NCBI RefSeq assembly: GCF_021172165.1
Contig: NZ_CP089096.1
Location: 1,984,001 to 2,048,000, forward strand
Direction: 5' to 3'
Origin: Flavobacterium channae
GTDB lineage: Bacteria; Bacteroidota; Bacteroidia; Flavobacteriales; Flavobacteriaceae
DNA: 64,000 nt
Numbering within the stretch: the first letter of the stretch is position 1; each line of letters starts with the position of its first letter. The notes under the pieces were generated by a model. The model saw only the letters and a program-made list of their open reading frames with translations, did no database searches and was not told where the DNA came from. Of this stretch, positions 59,023-64,000 are shown piece by piece. The position numbers were made by a program, and so were the translations under genes.

Positions 59023-60456
59023 TTATATTAAGTTATGTAGCAAAGTAACTAACGCTGTGTAATCGACTTTTTGCTGTTCGCCAGAAGCTAAATTTTTAAC
59101 TGTAAATAAGTTATTATTCATTTCCTCTTCTTTAACTAAAATTGCAAATGGAATTCCTCTTCTTTCAGCATGTTTGAATTGTTTATCAATTTTAGCTGCA
59201 TCGGGATACAATTCTACTTTCAAACCTTCAGAACGTAATTTTGTAATGGCTTGCATTGCATACAACGCTTCCTTATCGCCAAAGTTAAAGAACAATGCTT
59301 TTGATGTTGCAGTAACTGTATTTGGGAACAAGCCTAACTCTTCAATTACTAAAGCAATTCTGTCTAATCCAAATGAAATTCCAACACCAGACATATTTTT
59401 CAACCCGAAAATTCCAGTTAAATCATCATAACGACCACCGCCACCAATAGAACCCATTGCAACACCTTTTGGAGCAGCAACTTCAAAAATTGCTCCTGTG
59501 TAATAATTTAAACCACGCGCTAACGTAACATCTAAATCTAAGAAAGCTGTTTGCAAACCTAAAGTCGTAACGTTGTCACAAATAAATTGTAATTCATTTA
59601 CACCTTTCATTCCTTCTTCTGAATTGGTTAACAAATTGGCTAATTTCTCGATTTTCTCGTTGATAGTTCCTGTGAAATTGAACAACGGTTGTACTTTTTC
59701 GATAGCAGATTCTGAAATGCCTTTTTCTAACATTTCTTTTTTCACGCCATCCTCACCTATTTTGTCTAATTTATCTAAAGCTACCGTAAAGTCGATTAAT
59801 TTATCCGAAGCACCAATAACCTCAGCAATTCCAGATAAAATTTTACGATTGTTGATTTTAATTGTAACACCATCAACTCCTAACTGTGAAAAAACAGCAT
59901 CATATAATTGTACCAATTCTACCTCTTGCCAAAGCGAATTAGAACCAACAACATCGGCATCACATTGATAAAACTCTCTAAAACGTCCTTTTTGAGGTCG
60001 ATCTGCTCTCCAAACAGGTTGAATTTGATAACGCTTGAACGGAAACTCAATTTCGTTTTGGTGTTGTACCACGTAACGTGCAAAAGGAACCGTTAAATCG
60101 TAACGTAATGCTTTTTCAGAGATTTTAGAAGTAAATTGATTCAATTGAATAAGTTCTTCTTTAGAAATATCTTCTGCAGATTTAATTTGCAAATCTTCAA
60201 TTGAAGCAGGAATTTCAATTTTATTTTTATTGAAAAAATAATTACCCGAATTCAAAATTTTAAAAATCAGTCTATCACCTTCTTCACCATATTTACCCAT
60301 TAAGGTTTCAGAATTTTCAAACGAAGGCGTTTCAATAGGTTGAAAACCAAACTTTTCAAAATTGGTTTTTATTGCACTGAAGATATAATTACGTTTTGCA
60401 ACTTCTGCAGGTGAAAAATCACGAGTTCCTTTTGGTATACTTGGTTTTTGTGCCAT
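59023..60456 (-). CDS. hisS: Histidyl-tRNA synthetase
   Basis: Class II aminoacyl-tRNA synthetase of 477 residues. Motifs: the N-terminal [20 protein letters not shown], motif 2 in [20 protein letters not shown] with [10 protein letters not shown], the histidine-A box [15 protein letters not shown], and motif 3 [17 protein letters not shown], followed by the anticodon-binding domain. It is longer than the E. coli enzyme (424) because of inserted helices between motif 2 and motif 3. The His-binding residues are present. Upstream of it lies a repeat-rich intergenic region. Confidence 0.95.
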   Translation of the reverse strand: MAQKPSIPKGTRDFSPAEVAKRNYIFSAIKTNFEKFGFQPIETPSFENSETLMGKYGEEGDRLIFKILNSGNYFFNKNKIEIPASIEDLQIKSAEDISKEELIQLNQFTSKISEKALRYDLTVPFARYVVQHQNEIEFPFKRYQIQPVWRADRPQKGRFREFYQCDADVVGSNSLWQEVELVQLYDAVFSQLGVDGVTIKINNRKILSGIAEVIGASDKLIDFTVALDKLDKIGEDGVKKEMLEKGISESAIEKVQPLFNFTGTINEKIEKLANLLTNSEEGMKGVNELQFICDNVTTLGLQTAFLDLDVTLARGLNYYTGAIFEVAAPKGVAMGSIGGGGRYDDLTGIFGLKNMSGVGISFGLDRIALVIEELGLFPNTVTATSKALFFNFGDKEALYAMQAITKLRSEGLKVELYPDAAKIDKQFKHAERRGIPFAILVKEEEMNNNLFTVKNLASGEQQKVDYTALVTLLHNLI

Positions 60457-60557
60457 TTTACTAATGTGTCAATTTGAAAATGTGTCAATAAGACAATTCT
60501 GATTTTTTATAATGCAAATATCGAACATATTCGGCAGTATAAAAAATCTATTTTTGG

Positions 60558-60701
60558 TTTTAAACACATAGACACATAGTTTAAATTTAAACTAAAAGGG
60601 TATTCCATTTTACATCAAAACACATAGACTTTGTGAACTATGTAAAGTGAAACACCTAAAACTATACATAATCCAAATCTAAAGTGTCTATGTGTTTAAA
60701 A
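60558..60701. repeat. Palindromic intergenic element with CACATAGACAC ends
   Basis: Perfect 18-bp terminal inverted repeats, TTTTAAACACATAGACAC (60558-60575) and its complement (60684-60701), enclose about 108 bases. Inside are the self-palindrome TAGTTTAAATTTAAACTA, another CACATAGAC copy, and TTTTACAT with ATGTAAAG. The whole can fold as one large imperfect hairpin. It resembles MITE/REP-type repeats seen between flavobacterial genes. The remaining bases from 60457 to 60750 hold short repeats of ATGTGTCAAT and no gene. Confidence 0.7.
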
Positions 60702-60750
60702 AAATCACTACAAAATTGTAACATTCAAACAACTTTTTAGTCTTATAGTC

Positions 60751-61992
60751 ATGGTAGGATTATTTAAGGAAAATACAAAAATTGCGCTTGACTCAATTAG
60801 AAGTCAGGCTTTACGTACTTCGTTAACCGTTATGATTATTGCAATTGGAATTACAGCTTTGGTTGGAATTCTAACGGTAGTTTCGGCTTTACAAAATACT
60901 ATTTTAAAAGATTTTGCTTCTATGGGAGCGAATACTTTTTCAATTAGTCAGTATGATTTTTCTTCTGAAATCAATCAAAATGATGCCCAACAAAGAATAA
61001 ATCCAATCATAAGTTACCCAGAAGCAAAAGCATTTCAAGACAAATATAATTTTCCTTTTACTAGCACATCATTATCATTTACTGCAGGTTCTTCGATAGA
61101 AGTTAAACATGGAGAAAAGAAAACCGATCCAGAAATTTCTATTTTAGGTGTAGATGAAAACTTTTGTCCAAATAAAGGTTTAGAAGTTGTAAAAGGAAGA
61201 AACTTCAATTCTTTTGACATTTCAAACAACAATTATGTTTGTGTTGTAGGTTCTGATTTTGAAAAAGGATTGTTTGAAAATATCAATCCTATCGACAAAA
61301 CTATTTCGATTCGCGGTGCAAGATTCAAAGTAATTGGTGTTTTAAAACCAAAAGGTTCAACCTTTGGCAACAGCCAAGATTTACGCGTGTTAATTCCTAT
61401 TCAAGTAGCGCGTTCTATTTTTTCGGCCCCAAATATCAACTATGATTTAGATGTAATGGTAAATAACGAAGCTTTACTTGATGAAGCCGTTGATGACGCT
61501 ATTATAACAATGAGAAGAGTTAGAAAATTAAGTCCGGTTTCTAAAGACAATTTTGGAATTGAAAGAAGCGACGATTTGATTCAAACATTACTTTCAAATA
61601 CAGCAGTTTTAGGAATTTCGGCTTGGGTAATTGGTATCATTACCATTTTTGGTTCTTCAATTGCTTTGATGAATATCATGTTAGTTTCTGTTACTGAAAG
61701 AACACGAGAAATTGGTGTTCGAAAATCGCTTGGTGCAAAAAGAAGTACAATTGCTTGGCAGTTTTTCACCGAAACATTGATTATTGGTCAAATTGGAGGA
61801 ATTGTTGGAATTATTTTAGGAATTCTAATTGGTTTCGGAATTGCTTCAGCTATTGGTTTTGTGTTTGTAACACCTTGGATGGCAATAATTTGGGCTTTCG
61901 TAGTAACATTTGTCGTAACTATACTTTCGGGATTAATTCCTGCAATAAAAGCTTCAAAATTAGATCCAGTTGAAGCATTGCGATATGAGTAA
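60751..61992 (+). CDS. ABC transporter permease (MacB/FtsX type)
   Basis: A 413-residue permease with the MacB topology. The first membrane helix (SLTVMIIAIGITALVGILTV, about residues 24-43) is followed by a large extracytoplasmic domain (about 50-285), then three helices (about 287-315, 335-365, 375-400). The VRKSLGAKRSTIAWQFFTET block, which contacts the ATPase, lies before the third helix. Members export peptides, antibiotics or lipoproteins or transmit mechanical force. The matching ATPase is not adjacent. It stands alone, preceded by the palindromic element. Confidence 0.88.
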   Translation: MVGLFKENTKIALDSIRSQALRTSLTVMIIAIGITALVGILTVVSALQNTILKDFASMGANTFSISQYDFSSEINQNDAQQRINPIISYPEAKAFQDKYNFPFTSTSLSFTAGSSIEVKHGEKKTDPEISILGVDENFCPNKGLEVVKGRNFNSFDISNNNYVCVVGSDFEKGLFENINPIDKTISIRGARFKVIGVLKPKGSTFGNSQDLRVLIPIQVARSIFSAPNINYDLDVMVNNEALLDEAVDDAIITMRRVRKLSPVSKDNFGIERSDDLIQTLLSNTAVLGISAWVIGIITIFGSSIALMNIMLVSVTERTREIGVRKSLGAKRSTIAWQFFTETLIIGQIGGIVGIILGILIGFGIASAIGFVFVTPWMAIIWAFVVTFVVTILSGLIPAIKASKLDPVEALRYE

Positions 61993-61995
61993 ATT

Positions 61996-62505
61996 CAAGG
62001 TACGAATTACAAAGTACGAAATACGATAAATTTGATCGCTAATTTCATTATTTAGAATTTTGATTATTTCTTGAGGTTTTTATTGAAGCCACTATAATTG
62101 CTAAAATTTCATTCCCCTCTTTCAATAGTACCTCAATTTCTGAATGTAATTCTTGATTTTTGTTTATTTCTAGGATAACTTCAAGAAAGAAATTACTTTC
62201 ATCAGCTTCTTCTTCTACAATTTTTAATTTATTAATAAAGTCTGCTGTTGATTTTGCACGTTGCGAAGCTCTGTAATTTGCTCCCACCGAACTTGAAGAT
62301 CTAATAAGTTGATTAACGTATGCATTAAATTCTCTTGAATGTGGCAACTTGGAACATAAATTAGAACAATCAATAGTAAACTTTTTTGTCCTAGCTTTCA
62401 TATCAATTCTCATATTTTTATTTTTAAGTAAATTATCGTAAATATATAATTCCCTACCTAATAAGTCAAATACATTTCGTACCTCGTACTTCTTACCTTG
62501 TACAT
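61996..62505. repeat. Region framed by degenerate inverted repeats around the four-helix-bundle gene
   Basis: CAAGGTACGAATTACAAAG, then TACGAAATACG (about 61998-62028), lies left of the gene and CGTACCTCGTACTTCTTACC, then TTGTACA (about 62479-62504), lies right of it. In opposite orientation the two share CAAGGTA, AAGTACGA and TACG in order. They may be the ends of a small mobile unit or just low-complexity text; the match is imperfect. Confidence 0.4.
62048..62413 (-). CDS. Four-helix-bundle protein (S23/IVP type)
   Basis: A 121-residue helical protein of the family first seen in intervening sequences of 23S rRNA. Conserved wording: FTIDCSNLCSKLP, then AYVNQLIRSSSSVGANYRAS, KSTADFINKLKIVEEEADES and LEVILEINK. 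Related folds include the Avd accessory protein of diversity-generating retroelements, but no reverse transcriptase or template repeat is near. The function is unknown; RNA or DNA binding is suspected. It lies between permease and prmC with flanking degenerate inverted repeats. Confidence 0.82.
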   Translation of the reverse strand: MRIDMKARTKKFTIDCSNLCSKLPHSREFNAYVNQLIRSSSSVGANYRASQRAKSTADFINKLKIVEEEADESNFFLEVILEINKNQELHSEIEVLLKEGNEILAIIVASIKTSRNNQNSK

Positions 62506-63374
62506 TTTATCATTCGATCATTACCAACGAAGTCTTTACGTAATTCGATATTTTTGAAACCTAGATTTTCAAGTAATTCAACTGTTTCTTTTCCTAGATA
62601 TTGATTGATTTCGAAAAATAACAATCCGTTTGGAGACAAGTTTTTCATAGCCAATTGTGCAATTTTTCTATAAAAAAGAAGTGCATCGGTATCTTCAACA
62701 AACAAAGCCAAATGTGGTTCGTAGTCCAAAACATTCTTTTTGATTTCTTGCTTTTCTAAATTGCGAACATAAGGCGGATTAGAAACAATGATGTCTAAAG
62801 GTAAAAGGTTTTGGGTAAAGGGTAAAGGGAATTTTAATAAATCTTCTACTTCTAATATGTTAGCTTGAATGAAATTGATTTCAACTTTATTTGATGCTGC
62901 ATTTCTTTTGGCTACTTCTAATGCTTTTTCGGAAACATCAATTGCCGAAACATTGGCTTGCGCTAAATTTGCTTTTATAGAAATAGGGATGCAACCTGTA
63001 CCTGTTCCAATGTCTAAAATAGTTAAAGGTGATGGGTAATTGGTTATAGCTGAATTCAAAATCCATTCAACCAATTCCTCTGTTTCTGGTCTAGGAATTA
63101 AGGTATTTTCATTAACTTCAAATGGCAAACCATAAAACCAAGCTTCTCCTATGATATATTGAATGGGTTTCTCTTGTTGCAATTCAGCTAGAATAAAATT
63201 CCATTTTTCAACTTCTGCTTCAGTCAATTCAAAATTAGGATTCAAAGCCAAATCTACTCGTTTCAAATTGTGCAAATATTCCGTTAAGATGAAAAAAAAA
63301 CTTTCAATTTCTTGTTCTTCTTGAATATCTTGTAACGAATCGAAAAAATGGTGTTTGTATTGTTTTAGTAGCAT
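62493..63374 (-). CDS. prmC: Release factor glutamine N5-methyltransferase
   Basis: Methylates the Gln of the GGQ motif in RF1 and RF2. The 293 residues have an N-terminal helical domain and a class I methyltransferase fold: PRPETEELVEWIL before the fold, SAM-binding LDIGTGTGCIPISIKA near residues 130-146, and the NPPYV catalytic motif near 213. Between strand four and NPPY the sequence has an expanded stretch (VEDLLKFPLPFTQNLLPLDI). At DNA level it contains reiterated GGTAAA units, apparently a small slippage insertion kept in frame. The start overlaps the upstream gene's stop (TAATG). Confidence 0.92.
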   Translation of the reverse strand: MLLKQYKHHFFDSLQDIQEEQEIESFFFILTEYLHNLKRVDLALNPNFELTEAEVEKWNFILAELQQEKPIQYIIGEAWFYGLPFEVNENTLIPRPETEELVEWILNSAITNYPSPLTILDIGTGTGCIPISIKANLAQANVSAIDVSEKALEVAKRNAASNKVEINFIQANILEVEDLLKFPLPFTQNLLPLDIIVSNPPYVRNLEKQEIKKNVLDYEPHLALFVEDTDALLFYRKIAQLAMKNLSPNGLLFFEINQYLGKETVELLENLGFKNIELRKDFVGNDRMIKCTR

Positions 63375-64000
63375 TAGAATCCGTATTTTTTTCTAATAAG
63401 TTCGAAAATATCTTTTTGTAATTGCCATGGAGGCAAACCTACAGCTATTCTCCGTTTATCTAAATTTTCAAAATCGTCAATTTTATCTTTCTTGATATTA
63501 TTGTAAATTCCATATCGATAAATTCCATTACTTCTTAAATTGCTATCAATTAAACTTCCATAGATATCGGCAGGAGCTCTACCTCTTCTAATTAAATCGA
63601 GAAAAATCGGTTGCCAATATTCAGAATCTTCAGAACTGATATGCATTATTAAAACTGATATGTCTGGGTCAAACTCATCAACCTCATAATTACCAATTAA
63701 ATTTAATGAGTAGTTAGGATAGCAATCACAATCAGCTACTATTCTTTTTAGCTTTTCATTATTCACACTATCTACTATTTTAGCTCCTTCGGCATCAAAA
63801 CCATTAGTTCTAACTCTTTGATCTTCTTTCTTCATCAAGTTTAACTCTTTTCTCAAAGAAAAGTCAATCTTTTGAATATAATCCTTGTAATATTTTTCAG
63901 CTTTATTTTTAATTTTCTTCCATCGTTTAGAAGATTTTAATTCTTCAAAATCAAAATTGTTTTCAAAATAACTAAATTTTATACCAAACTCTTTTAATGT
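63374..64000 (-). CDS. Hypothetical protein, 5' end beyond the window (DUF6624-like)
   Basis: The frame stays open from 64000 down to the stop at 63374, at least 208 codons, so the gene continues past the right edge and its start is not visible. The C-terminal part (EYWQPIFLDLIRRGRAPADI, then NLDKRRIAVGLPPWQLQ) resembles the DUF6624 tail with its RRxxxGLPP motif; the upstream part is charged and helical. The match is by eye and moderate. It is coupled to prmC by a TAATG overlap. Confidence 0.6.
   Translation of the reverse strand, partial: TLKEFGIKFSYFENNFDFEELKSSKRWKKIKNKAEKYYKDYIQKIDFSLRKELNLMKKEDQRVRTNGFDAEGAKIVDSVNNEKLKRIVADCDCYPNYSLNLIGNYEVDEFDPDISVLIMHISSEDSEYWQPIFLDLIRRGRAPADIYGSLIDSNLRSNGIYRYGIYNNIKKDKIDDFENLDKRRIAVGLPPWQLQKDIFELIRKKYGF

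Noticed and set aside
62048..62413. Diversity-generating retroelement accessory (Avd) gene
   Set aside because: No reverse transcriptase, template repeat or variable-repeat target gene is nearby.

Overview
The window looks like a chromosomal segment of a Flavobacterium-like member of the Bacteroidota. It is AT-rich, its promoters fit TTG-N19..23-TAnnTTTG, and it carries type IX secretion (T9SS) C-terminal sorting domains, a TonB-dependent receptor with an N-terminal carboxypeptidase-like domain, DUF4290, DUF4199 and DUF5686 proteins, and a MurA with Asp in place of the catalytic Cys. The genus is inferred; no rRNA gene is present.

Layout. 0-2.6 kb: phospholipid operon (cdsA, psd, an acyl-CoA-binding protein) and a lipoprotein-type superoxide dismutase. 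2.9-12.7 kb: carB, rpmH (L34), a small membrane protein, then a gene-free stretch with three tandem long-stem inverted-repeat cassettes (6984-7387), followed by a lytic transglycosylase, a hydrolase, a small GNAT protein, mtaB, a GlmU-like protein and rpmE2 (L31) with a long leader. 12.9-18.8 kb: DUF4199 protein, glycosyltransferase, phosphosugar mutase, MsbA-like ABC exporter and DUF2971 protein. 18.9-24.3 kb: a nested palindromic element, then envelope genes on the minus strand (lipoprotein, TonB receptor, M23 peptidase). 24.5-33.2 kb: a coiled-coil protein, zapA, a 6S RNA, rny, xerD, beta-barrel proteins, aroQ and a DUF5686 protein.

33.2-43.4 kb is the accessory, decaying part. It holds a DUF2281/ParE-type toxin-antitoxin pair, a conserved hypothetical with 11-bp direct repeats upstream, a deletion scar joining two 5'-truncated genes, a TPR-LuxR regulator, a modular secreted fibre with a C-terminal S74 chaperone domain, a LamG/T9SS gene with one in-frame stop, a 32-codon membrane ORF, acyl-CoA synthetase debris, and a second toxin-antitoxin pair with a nonsense-mutated toxin. 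That second pair lies between two copies of the 3' end of the neighbouring permease gene. A GC-rich TTTGTCCCC motif lies about 100 bp upstream of both the fibre gene and the 32-codon ORF.

43.4-64 kb returns to core genes: a TSUP permease, murA-DUF4290-DUF493, an ATPase, recQ, fmt, an HU gene, yqgE, an aminotransferase, a START-like protein, tRNA-Met, a PQQ-type sugar dehydrogenase split by an IS3-family element, an esterase, dus, hisS, an ABC permease, a four-helix-bundle gene between degenerate inverted repeats, prmC, and a partial gene running off the right edge.

The best candidates for something undescribed are the triple inverted-repeat cassette (6984-7387), the fibre/32-codon-ORF/regulator locus, and the repeat-flanked toxin-antitoxin insert. 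All calls come from reading the sequence; no database search was possible.
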